Shown: positions 16,942 through 24,931 of the stretch, one piece after another | Position numbering within the stretch: the stretch's first letter is position 1 | Layout of the letters: the number at the start of each line of letters is the position of its first letter | Assembly: GCA_016865505.2 (NCBI GenBank) | Contig: AP025252.1 | Location: 2,046,001 to 2,110,000, forward strand | Length of the DNA: 64,000 nt | Reading direction: 5' to 3' | Source: Bryobacterales bacterium F-183 | GTDB taxonomy: Bacteria > Acidobacteriota > Terriglobia > Bryobacterales > Bryobacteraceae | Made by a program: the position numbers and the translations under genes | The notes under the pieces: generated by a model | What the model was told of the DNA's origin: nothing | The model's input: the letters and a program-made list of their open reading frames with translations, nothing else | Databases searched by the model: none

Positions 16942-17587
16942 GAACGGCATTCTCGTACGGGCCAACTCCGGCCTTGGCGTACTTCACAAGCTCACCGGCA
17001 TCATCGCGCAGCACCAGGGCAATATTACACTCGTCGAAATTATTGAGGAATCGGGCACCGAAACCCGCGTGTACTTCGAAGTGGACCTGCCCGGTGCCTG
17101 CGCCGACTTGATCGCCGAACTCCGCACCCCGGACATCGTACAGGACGTCCAGCAGGTCAACACCATGCAGAAGGTGTACGGCAAACGCATCATTATTATG
17201 GGAGGCGGCGCCCAGGTCGGCCAGGTGGCCATCGGCGCCATCTCAGAAGCGGACCGTCACAACATCCGCGGCGAACATATATCGGTGGATACGATCCCGC
17301 TCGTCGGCGAACAACAGCTTGCAGACGCCGTCCGCGCCGTCGCCCGCCTGCCTCGAGCCAAAGCGTTGGTGCTGGCTGGATCGATTATGGGCGGCGAGAT
17401 TGAAGCCGCCGTGCGCGAGGTCCGAGCGCAGGGTCTACTTGTGGTTTCCCTCAACATGGCCGGTTCCGTACCCGAAGCCGCGGACCTTGTTGTAACAGAC
17501 CCTGTGCAAGCCGGCGTGATGACCGTCATGGCCGTCGCCGAGACCGCAAAGTTCAACGTCAACCGGCTAAAAGTTCGCGTCTTCTAA
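16934..17587 (+). CDS. ACT domain plus DUF5612 protein
   Basis: The 217-residue cytoplasmic protein has an N-terminal ACT-like domain (LVRANSGLGVLHKLTGIIAQ) and a C-terminal DUF5612 domain with YGKRIIIMGGGAQVGQVAIG, EADRHNIRGEHISVDTIPL and VVTDPVQAGVM landmarks. These resemble proteins I know mainly from methanogenic archaea. The family has no assigned reaction; the ACT domain suggests sensing of an amino acid or similar ligand, and the GGGAQVGQVA loop may bind a nucleotide or phosphate. The ATG lies inside the kdsC coding end, so the two are translationally coupled. The coupling does not by itself explain the function. Confidence 0.75.
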   Translation: MNKNGILVRANSGLGVLHKLTGIIAQHQGNITLVEIIEESGTETRVYFEVDLPGACADLIAELRTPDIVQDVQQVNTMQKVYGKRIIIMGGGAQVGQVAIGAISEADRHNIRGEHISVDTIPLVGEQQLADAVRAVARLPRAKALVLAGSIMGGEIEAAVREVRAQGLLVVSLNMAGSVPEAADLVVTDPVQAGVMTVMAVAETAKFNVNRLKVRVF

Positions 17588-17663
17588 CCCGCGCTGGGAA
17601 CTTTTGTAATTCCCTTTCCGGTAAGGGGCGCACAGAATGTGCATTTTGCACGTGTTTCCGCCT

Positions 17664-17678
17664 TGGCACATCGATTGC
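17664..17678 (+). promoter_or_regulatory. Sigma-54 (-24/-12) promoter
   Basis: TGGCAC, five bases, then TTGC gives a full match to the sigma-54 consensus, with exactly ten bases between the GG and GC dinucleotides. It lies 23 bases before the start codon of the ECF sigma gene, so transcription would begin near 17690. A GTGCA-TTT-TGCAC repeat at 17639-17651 just upstream could be part of an activator site, though enhancer sites are usually farther away. Confidence 0.72.
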
Positions 17679-17701
17679 AAAGATCATGGCAGGGACGAAA
17701 C

Positions 17702-18175
17702 ATGACGCAAACTCATTACAGCCAAGCGTACAAAGAAGGCTTTGCACTCACCGTACGCCTTTTGATTTCACGTGGGGTGCCGCACGATTCGGCGGAAGAA
17801 ACTGCACAGGCGGCGTGGACCCGCGGTTGGGAACGCGTTCACCAACTTCGTAACGAAGATCGCATCACCACTTGGGTGAACACCATTGCTTTAAATTTGT
17901 ACCGGCGCGCCGCTCGGACTTTGAGCCGTCAGCAGCCACTTTTTGAATTTTCCGCGGCATCCAGCCTGGATACCAATCCCATTGATTTGGCCCGCGTGTT
18001 GAGCTCGTGCGAGCCGCAGGACCGCCGCCTTTTGGCGTATCAACTCCAGGGTCTCTCCGTGCGTGAGATTGCCGGTCGCGTTGGCGGGTCTGAGCTCGCC
18101 GTACGTCTCCGCATGATGCGCGCCCGCCGCGCCGCTCGCCGCAACAGCCGCAAGCACCTGGCCGAAGCAGCGTAA
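17702..18175 (+). CDS. ECF-type RNA polymerase sigma factor
   Basis: The 157-residue protein has a sigma region 2 (DSAEETAQAAWTRGWERVHQ through ITTWVNTIALNLYRRAAR) and a region 4 helix-turn-helix (LLAYQLQGLSVREIAGRVG, then LAVRLRMMRARRAAR). It would direct RNA polymerase to a small regulon. No anti-sigma factor gene is adjacent. The ATG at 17702 follows AGGGA by five bases. A sigma-54 promoter lies directly upstream, so expression should need an enhancer-binding activator and ATP. A strong terminator follows at 18243. The signal it responds to is unknown. Confidence 0.8.
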   Translation: MTQTHYSQAYKEGFALTVRLLISRGVPHDSAEETAQAAWTRGWERVHQLRNEDRITTWVNTIALNLYRRAARTLSRQQPLFEFSAASSLDTNPIDLARVLSSCEPQDRRLLAYQLQGLSVREIAGRVGGSELAVRLRMMRARRAARRNSRKHLAEAA

Positions 18176-18242
18176 AGACCTCTCTACCCCTCATCCTTGG
18201 GAGCTTCTCTCTCTCCTTGGATTTCCTTGTTTGCATAACACA

Positions 18243-18285
18243 CCCTGGAACCGATCTTGCTCGGATCAGTTCCAGGGCTTTTTTG
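18243..18285 (+). terminator. Strong rho-independent terminator
   Basis: CCCTGGAAC and GTTCCAGGG form a nine-base stem followed at once by CTTTTTTG. It closes the transcription unit of the ECF sigma gene. It also sits a few bases beyond the 3' end of the convergent efflux operon and could act on both. Confidence 0.85.
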
Positions 18286-18287
18286 TC

Positions 18288-21200
18288 TTACTTCACGGTC
18301 AGGTTGAAGGACGACAGCGTCGTACCTTGCGCCTGGTCAAACCGTGCCGATGCCTTGTTCAACTCGAGCTGCGCCACCACCGCCCGGCGGCGGGCGTCCA
18401 GATACTCGTTCTGCCGCGTCAACACCAGAAAGTTGGTGGATTCACCCGTCTGAAACAGGCGCGTCTCGCTTTCCAGCTTTTCACGAGCCGCCGTCTCACT
18501 CGCCGTCGCCGCCGCGATCCTCTGACGCGCCGTCTGAATCGCCTGCACCGAATTGCGTACCTGCGCCTCAATCAACTGTTCCCAACGCGTCTGTTCCAAC
18601 TTCAGCCGCCGGGACTGGATCTCCGCCGTCGCCTCCTGCGCCTTCGCCGTACGATTCCGGAACGTCAAGTCGATGTTCAACCCAAACTGTACAGATTGAT
18701 AGTTGCCACCGAACAGATTGCTCAGCGCCGAACCATACCCGCCAATCAGGGAATCCGGCACCGACCCGAAGCCCGGGCCTCCCGGCAGCGGCCCGAGTCC
18801 TGCCAGCGTCGAAAGCTGATTCAGGCGGTCCACCTGCGCAAGCGTCGAAGCGCTAAACGGATTCGGCGCCGTATTCAACGCACCGGCCAACCCGGCATTG
18901 ATGTAGCTCGCCACCACATCGACGCGAGGCTTCGACAACTCACGAGCCAACTGCTTGTCGTAATCGTTGCTCTCCATGCGCAGCCCTAACTGCTTCAACT
19001 CAGGACGCCGCGCCACCGCCTGATCCACAGCCGTACGCAGATCCGTTACCTCCGGTGCATCGCCGCTCTTCAAATCGGTAGGGATGATCTGATCGCCCCA
19101 GATCGACGCCGTACGATTCGGTGCCAGCAGACTCTTCAGATTGTTCTCCACCTCGTTCAACACGCCATTACTCGTGAAGAACAAATCCTTGCGGCGTTCC
19201 AACTCCGCCCTCGACGCCGACAGTTCCACCGGTGCCAGCGTACCGGACTCGATCATGCGCTGATTCCGGTCAAACTGCTCCTGCGCCAACTGTACGGCCT
19301 GCTGCGTGACGTTCACATCCTGCCGCGCGGCCACCAGATCCCAGTACGCCTGCTCCACTCGCGCCACGATGTCGATCGCGCGAATCTGAAAGTCCGCCTC
19401 TGAAATGTTCAAAGACTTCCGCCGGATCCGGATCTCATTCCGCTGCTGGTCAAGCTTCCGGCCGCGCAACAGCGGCTGTACATAGCTCAAGGTGATGCGC
19501 GTCGTATAGTACGGCGTCAGATTGACGAAAGGATTGTTGGTCACCTGCCGCGCATTGTCGAACGCGCCCGAAGCAGTGCCGCCCGCCCATGGCGTACGGC
19601 CCTGAAACAGAAAGTTCTGCTGGTTGATGCGATCTGCCAACACGCCGTTGACACCGGCCAGAGGCGAAGGTGTCGGCTGATTCTGGCGGTTGTACAGCGG
19701 GTTCCAACGAAACACCGGATCGAACTGGCCCAGCGCCGCGCGAATCTGTTCGCTGGCAATCTGCTGATTGGTCCGCTCGATCTCGATGTCCAGGTTGTTC
19801 TTCAGGGCCATCTCCACGGCCTCTTTCAATGTCAGCCGCGTTTCGGTAACACCTACACCCACACGCTGCGGGACCTGTGCATACGCCTGCTGCTCAGAGA
19901 ACAGCAACGCACCAATCAGCAGCACGGACAGCGGCGCCGCCACCGCAGGCTTGCGCCACCGGAACAACCGCGCAAAGCGGCCCCACAGCGGCGAATGTGC
20001 GATGTCGTCAAAGAACGAGTACGCCACCGGCGTCACCAGCAGCGACAGCAGCAGACACAAGGTCTGGCCGCCGATCACCGCAATCGCTACCGTACGCCGC
20101 GCACCTGCGCCAGCACCAGTACCCAGAGCCAGCGGAATCATGCCGGCCACCAGCGCCGCCGTTGTCATCAGAATCGGCCGCAGTCGATCCTGGCAGCCCT
20201 TCAAAATCGCGTCGTACCTCGCGTAGCCCTTCGCTCGAAGCTGCTTGATGTGGTCAATCTGCAGAATCGAGTTTTTCTTCACGATGCCGAACAACACCAG
20301 GATGCCGAGGCTCGAATAGATGATCGAGAAGTTCTCGCCCATCAGCAACAGGCTCAGCACCGCAAACGGCACCGACAACGGCAAGCTCAGCAGAATCGTC
20401 ACCGGATCGATGAAGCTTTCAAACTGCGCCGCCAGAATCATGTACATAAAGATCAGCGACAGAACCAGCGCAATCAGGAAGCTCTGCGCCGCGCGTCCCA
20501 GCTCTTTACTGCGTCCCAGCAAGCCCGTCGAATACTCGTACGGCAGGTTCATCTCGGCAACCGTCTGGTTGATCGTGTTGATCGCCTCTGACAGCGAACC
20601 ACCCGGCCCGATGTTGCCCTGAATCAGAATCTGCCGTTGACGGTTAAACCGCTCGATCTTGGTCGGTCCCGTCGCCGGAGCCAAGGTCGCCAGGTTCGAC
20701 ACCGGAACGTTGCCCAGAGATGTCGATGGCACATACAAGCGATTCAACGCGGACTGCGAATTGCGGAACTCCTTGTTCACCCGCAGCATTACGTCATAGC
20801 GATCCTCACCGTCGCGGAAGGTGGTCGCCTGTTCGTCGCCGCCAACCAGCGTACGCATGGCGGAGGCAATGGATGCCACGCTCACGTTCAGGTCTGCCGC
20901 CTTGTCGCGGTTGATGTTCACCCGCAACTCCGGCTTGCCCGCTTCGTACGAACTCTCAAGGTCCACCACGCCCGGCACGGTGCGAACCTTCGCCACAACC
21001 TTGTTCGTGATATCAGCCAGCTTGTTCAGGTCCGGACCCTGAATCGCAAACACCAGTTCGCGATCGGAACCGCCGCCGCTGATGGCTGCCGGATACTGCA
21101 CGCCAAGGGTCACGTCCTGATACTTGGTCAGCATCTTGCGCGTGATGCCCATAATCTCTTCCTGGGTCTCTTTGCGCTGCGACGGATGGACCAGTTCCAC

Positions 21201-23030
21201 CAGCACGCTACCGCGGTCTACCTGCCGTTGGAAGTCCGCTCCAATCGCAGTCAGCACATGCAGTACGCCCGGCAGCTTCTTCACGTCGGCTTCAATCTGC
21301 TTGATGACCTGATCCGTACCCTCCAGCGACGAGCCCGGCGGCGTACGCACGGTGATCTCAAACTCGCTCTGGTCAGAGTTCGGAATAAAGCTCTTGCCGA
21401 TCATCATGAACAGCGGCACCGTCGACACCACCACCAGGATCGAGATCAACCCGATCGCCCAGCGATGCCGCATGGACCATTCGAGCATCGCGACATATGG
21501 CCGGTCGAAAATCTTGAAGATAATGCTGTCCTTGGTGTCCGCCTGCTTGTGGTCGATCTTCAAAAAGCGCGACGACAACATCGGCGTCAAGGTAAAGCTC
21601 ACCAACAGCGACACCATGATGGCGAACGCCGCGGTAAAGCCAAAGCTGCTCATAAAGCGGCCCACAATGCCGGACATCAACGCCACCGGGATGAAGATGA
21701 TCGCCAGCGACAAGGTTGTCGCAAGCACGGCCAACCCGATCTCTCGCGTACCTTCCACGGCCGCTTCCATCGCGCTGATCTTCTTCTCTTCCGCCACCTT
21801 GAAGATGTTTTCCAGCACCACGATCGCGTCGTCAATCACGATGCCCACCATCAACACCAGCGCCAGCATGGTGATCTCGTTCAGCGTGTACCCCATCGCG
21901 TAGATCAAAGTGAACGTCGAAATGATCGACGCTGGAATCGCCAGTGCGGAGATGATCGTCGCGCTCCAGTTGCGGATGAACACAAACACGATCAACGCCG
22001 CAAAGATGCCGCCTTCAATCAGGTGCGCCTTCACCGCTTCAAAGGATTCGACAATAAACGGAGCCAGATCGCGCGTGTACGTGATGCGGATGTCCTTCGG
22101 CAGCGTCGGCCGGATCTCTTCAATCCGCGCCTTCACCGCGTTGATCACTTCCAGTACGTTCGTGCCGGACTGCTTTCGTATTTCCAGCACCACCGCCGGC
22201 TGATCGTCCAACCGCGCCAGCGACCTCGGCTCTTCCACGCCGTCCGTCACCTTGCCGATGTCCGCAATACGCACCGGCGAACCGTTGGGAGCCGCGATAA
22301 TGATGCGGTTGAAGTCCATCGGCTTTTCGACACGCCCTAGCGTACGGAGCGACACCTCCAAGCGGCCCTGATCAATGCGCCCACCCGGGATCTCCACGTT
22401 CTGCGCGGCGAGCGCCGAGCGAACCTGGTCAATGTTCAGGTTGTACGAGTACAGCTTCTCGCCGTCGATTTCCACCTGAATCTGGCGCTTGCGGTCGCCC
22501 ACAAAACGAACTTCGCCCACGCCGTTCAAGCTCTCAATGCTCTTCTTGATCTTGTCGTCGGCAATCTTGGTGATCTCGCGAGCATCGCGCGGCGATGCAA
22601 TCACGATGTTCAGAATCGGCGTAGCGTCCGTCGAGATCTTGTCGACAATCGGCTGATCCGCGTCACGAGGCAGGTCGTTCAACACGGTGTTGACCTTGGC
22701 GCGGATTTCCTGAATCGCAACGTCCGGATCTTTTTCGAGTACGAACTGAATGAACACCTGCGAAATACCTTCCGCAGAGGTCGAACGCAATTCGTCAATT
22801 CCGGACACCGTGTTGCAAACTTCTTCAATGCGCTTGGTGACCTGCGTTTCCACTTCCTCAGGCGATGCGCCGCGAAGCACCGTCGTGATCGTCACGATCG
22901 GCAGCTCTACCTTGGGGAAGCGATCGACGCCCAGCGCGCCGTACGCAAACATGCCCGTCACCAGCAGCGCCAGCACGATCATCGTGGCAAAGACGGGGCG
23001 CTTGATACAGATTTCAGCGAGTTTTTGCAT
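18288..23030 (-). CDS. Fused RND efflux permease and TolC-type outer membrane channel
   Basis: One uninterrupted frame of 1,580 residues joins two proteins. Residues 1-1029 form a complete RND permease: the first membrane segment after IKRPVFATMIVL, the GIVIDDAIVVLEN helix with the proton-relay acidic pair, and the second helix set ending in TPVAYSFFDD. Residues 1030-1580 form a complete TolC-type factor that begins with its own signal-like segment (AAPLSVLLIGALLFSEQQAYA, cleavage after AYA) and has two outer membrane factor repeats. An in-frame GTG at 19943 could start the channel separately. Normally these are two proteins in different membranes, so cleavage or internal initiation is expected. 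It is the last gene of the operon tetR-adaptor-fusion and would pump drugs or metabolites out of the cell. Confidence 0.88.
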   Translation of the reverse strand: MQKLAEICIKRPVFATMIVLALLVTGMFAYGALGVDRFPKVELPIVTITTVLRGASPEEVETQVTKRIEEVCNTVSGIDELRSTSAEGISQVFIQFVLEKDPDVAIQEIRAKVNTVLNDLPRDADQPIVDKISTDATPILNIVIASPRDAREITKIADDKIKKSIESLNGVGEVRFVGDRKRQIQVEIDGEKLYSYNLNIDQVRSALAAQNVEIPGGRIDQGRLEVSLRTLGRVEKPMDFNRIIIAAPNGSPVRIADIGKVTDGVEEPRSLARLDDQPAVVLEIRKQSGTNVLEVINAVKARIEEIRPTLPKDIRITYTRDLAPFIVESFEAVKAHLIEGGIFAALIVFVFIRNWSATIISALAIPASIISTFTLIYAMGYTLNEITMLALVLMVGIVIDDAIVVLENIFKVAEEKKISAMEAAVEGTREIGLAVLATTLSLAIIFIPVALMSGIVGRFMSSFGFTAAFAIMVSLLVSFTLTPMLSSRFLKIDHKQADTKDSIIFKIFDRPYVAMLEWSMRHRWAIGLISILVVVSTVPLFMMIGKSFIPNSDQSEFEITVRTPPGSSLEGTDQVIKQIEADVKKLPGVLHVLTAIGADFQRQVDRGSVLVELVHPSQRKETQEEIMGITRKMLTKYQDVTLGVQYPAAISGGGSDRELVFAIQGPDLNKLADITNKVVAKVRTVPGVVDLESSYEAGKPELRVNINRDKAADLNVSVASIASAMRTLVGGDEQATTFRDGEDRYDVMLRVNKEFRNSQSALNRLYVPSTSLGNVPVSNLATLAPATGPTKIERFNRQRQILIQGNIGPGGSLSEAINTINQTVAEMNLPYEYSTGLLGRSKELGRAAQSFLIALVLSLIFMYMILAAQFESFIDPVTILLSLPLSVPFAVLSLLLMGENFSIIYSSLGILVLFGIVKKNSILQIDHIKQLRAKGYARYDAILKGCQDRLRPILMTTAALVAGMIPLALGTGAGAGARRTVAIAVIGGQTLCLLLSLLVTPVAYSFFDDIAHSPLWGRFARLFRWRKPAVAAPLSVLLIGALLFSEQQAYAQVPQRVGVGVTETRLTLKEAVEMALKNNLDIEIERTNQQIASEQIRAALGQFDPVFRWNPLYNRQNQPTPSPLAGVNGVLADRINQQNFLFQGRTPWAGGTASGAFDNARQVTNNPFVNLTPYYTTRITLSYVQPLLRGRKLDQQRNEIRIRRKSLNISEADFQIRAIDIVARVEQAYWDLVAARQDVNVTQQAVQLAQEQFDRNQRMIESGTLAPVELSASRAELERRKDLFFTSNGVLNEVENNLKSLLAPNRTASIWGDQIIPTDLKSGDAPEVTDLRTAVDQAVARRPELKQLGLRMESNDYDKQLARELSKPRVDVVASYINAGLAGALNTAPNPFSASTLAQVDRLNQLSTLAGLGPLPGGPGFGSVPDSLIGGYGSALSNLFGGNYQSVQFGLNIDLTFRNRTAKAQEATAEIQSRRLKLEQTRWEQLIEAQVRNSVQAIQTARQRIAAATASETAAREKLESETRLFQTGESTNFLVLTRQNEYLDARRRAVVAQLELNKASARFDQAQGTTLSSFNLTVK

Positions 23031-23042
23031 GGCTGTGCTCTG

Positions 23043-24263
23043 TTACCCCTTCCGTACCGGCGTACCGTTCACCAGCAACGGCTGCTGCGTCAGAATCACT
23101 TCTTCGCCGTCGCGCATCGTGCCTTGCGGAATCTCCACCCAGCCTTCAATCTCATCGCCGGTAGTGACGCGGAACTCTACTGCCTTACCGTCGCGGACCG
23201 CAAACACCTTGGCCAACCCGGCAATCGTGTACACCGCCTGCTTCGGCACCATCAACATATCGGATGCCTGATTCAGCACCAGCCGGACCTGCGCAAACAT
23301 CCCTGGCCGCAGCCGGGCATCCGGCTTGGTCAACCGCGCCTCTACCGTCAAAGAGCGGCTCTTCGATTCCAAAGAAGGATTCGTCTCGCGAACAATAGCC
23401 TGAAACTGCTCGCCCGGCAGAGCATCGGTCGTAAACGTCAACGTCGTACCCGCCTTCACAAAGCCCGCAGCCGTCTCCGGCACATCCACGCGCAAGCGCA
23501 GAGGATTCGTCTTCACCAAGGTCACAATCGGCGCATTCTCGCGTACATACTGCCCCGGCGACACGTGCTTCTGCGACACCGTACCGTCAAAAGGAGCACG
23601 CAACGTCGCGTCATTCAGCTTCTTCTGCGCCAGATTCACTTCCGCGCGGATCGACTCCATCGCCGCCCACTGCGTCCGTACCTCATCGCGCGCGGCCTCG
23701 TACGCGGCCTGCTGCTGACGGAATGCCTTCTCAAGCTCTGTATACCGTTCCTGCGAAATATCGCCGGTCTTCACCAACTTCGCCGCCGAATCGAACTTGA
23801 ACTTCGCATCGTCCATGCGGGCCTGCGCCTGCCGTACCGCCGGGGTCGACGTAGGCGGCTGGTTCTCCTGTCCCGGGCTCAACCCCAACCGCGCCAGCGA
23901 TTGCGCCAGCGCCGCCTTGGCGCGCTCCAACTGGATTTGGAACTCCTGCTTGTCGATCTCCGCCAGCACTTCGCCTTTGCGGATGCTCTGTCCAAAATCG
24001 GCCTTGATCATCGTGACCTTGCCAATCAATTCCGAATTCACCGTAACGGTCTCATCCGGCAATAGCGACCCGGTGACCGAAATCACCTTTTCCATGCGCC
24101 GTACCTGCGCATTGGCCGTTTTGACGGCCACGGTTTCCGGCGTTCTGTTCGCATTCTCGGCGGCTTTCGTGGCCGCAGGGTCAGGTTTTGTGCCGCAAGC
24201 AGTGCTCAGTGCCAGCGCCGCCGCGATCATTGTCATTGGTAGAGAAAGAGAGAATTTATGCAC
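23043..24263 (-). CDS. Efflux RND periplasmic adaptor lipoprotein
   Basis: The 406-residue membrane fusion protein has a lipobox (ALSTAC, Cys23) that would anchor it to the inner membrane. It contains a split biotinyl-lipoyl domain (GKVTMIKADFGQSIRKGEVLAEID and LRAPFDGTVSQKHVSPGQYV) separated by a long coiled-coil hairpin, then a beta-barrel and a membrane-proximal domain. It bridges the RND pump and the outer membrane channel across the periplasm. The start overlaps the end of the tetR gene by eight bases, and the fusion gene begins 12 bases after its stop, so the three genes are one operon. Confidence 0.9.
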   Translation of the reverse strand: MHKFSLSLPMTMIAAALALSTACGTKPDPAATKAAENANRTPETVAVKTANAQVRRMEKVISVTGSLLPDETVTVNSELIGKVTMIKADFGQSIRKGEVLAEIDKQEFQIQLERAKAALAQSLARLGLSPGQENQPPTSTPAVRQAQARMDDAKFKFDSAAKLVKTGDISQERYTELEKAFRQQQAAYEAARDEVRTQWAAMESIRAEVNLAQKKLNDATLRAPFDGTVSQKHVSPGQYVRENAPIVTLVKTNPLRLRVDVPETAAGFVKAGTTLTFTTDALPGEQFQAIVRETNPSLESKSRSLTVEARLTKPDARLRPGMFAQVRLVLNQASDMLMVPKQAVYTIAGLAKVFAVRDGKAVEFRVTTGDEIEGWVEIPQGTMRDGEEVILTQQPLLVNGTPVRKG

Positions 24264-24885
24264 TTTGGGCTCCAGCCAGAATGCCGTTCAGGAACAGATC
24301 CAGCATTTCGTCCAGCGTCTGTTCGATCGGTTGAGGATATGGGTTGAAATGTTGCAGCGCGAGAGTGTTCTGATGGTGGATCACCATGCCCAGAAACACC
24401 CATACGGCGGTAGCGGACGACACGTGGCGAAAGCGGCCGCCAGCCATCGCCTGATCAAAATAGTTCTTTAGAATCTCAAAGTGTAGAGATGCGTGACGCG
24501 CAAAGAAGAGTTGGGAAAACTCCTGCGCCTCCAGCGCTCCAAAATGCAGCAAACGGCAGAACTCCGGCTTCTCGACGTACCACTGCGTCATCGCCATCGC
24601 CATCGACCGTAAGATTTCTCGATCGGTCAATTCCGGATTGGCGATCAGCGCACGGGTCTGTCCCACCTTGGCCTCAAGATCGGCCGACATGGAATCTAGA
24701 ATCCCGGAGTAGATCTCCTGTTTCGTTTGGAAGTGCTGATACAGTACCGGCTCCGAGACGCCAACCGCCTGCGCCAACTCGCGCGTGGTCACGCCACGGA
24801 ACCCTTTTTCGGAAAACAGCCGGATCGCAGCCTCGATGATGGCCTGCTTGCGTTCCCCGGCAGATAGTCTGTTTTTAGTGCTCAC
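24256..24885 (-). CDS. TetR/AcrR family repressor of the efflux operon
   Basis: The 209-residue regulator has an N-terminal helix-turn-helix (ITEAAIRLFSEKG-type start, VTTRELAQAVGVSEPVLYQHF) and a variable ligand-binding C-terminal half. It is the first gene of the operon with the adaptor and the RND-TolC fusion. The start codon is a GTG at 24885 with no Shine-Dalgarno sequence. A 24-base perfect palindrome overlaps this codon and the -10 element, so it very likely represses itself and the pump until a substrate releases it. Confidence 0.88.
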   Translation of the reverse strand: MSTKNRLSAGERKQAIIEAAIRLFSEKGFRGVTTRELAQAVGVSEPVLYQHFQTKQEIYSGILDSMSADLEAKVGQTRALIANPELTDREILRSMAMAMTQWYVEKPEFCRLLHFGALEAQEFSQLFFARHASLHFEILKNYFDQAMAGGRFRHVSSATAVWVFLGMVIHHQNTLALQHFNPYPQPIEQTLDEMLDLFLNGILAGAQSA

Positions 24886-24908
24886 TAACTTAGCAATTGC
24901 TAAGTTAG
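24885..24908. promoter_or_regulatory. Palindromic TetR operator
   Basis: The half-site CTAACTTAGCAA is followed immediately by its exact reverse complement, giving a 24-base perfect palindrome. It covers the start codon of the tetR gene, the -10 element and the stop codon of mtaB. Size and position fit a TetR-dimer site for autorepression. Confidence 0.85.
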
Positions 24909-24931
24909 CAAGGACTAGGTTGCGCTGTCAA
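24902..24931 (-). promoter_or_regulatory. Sigma-70-type promoter of the efflux operon, inside mtaB
   Basis: On the minus strand TTGACA (24931-24926) and TAACTT (24907-24902) are 18 bases apart. Transcription would start near 24895, about ten bases before the GTG of tetR, so the leader is very short. The -35 box lies within the last codons of mtaB. Confidence 0.65.

Noticed and set aside
20637-22340. A 567-codon open frame antisense to the RND-TolC gene
   Set aside because: No recognisable motif and very rich in His and Arg; it is complementary to conserved membrane helices of the pump.
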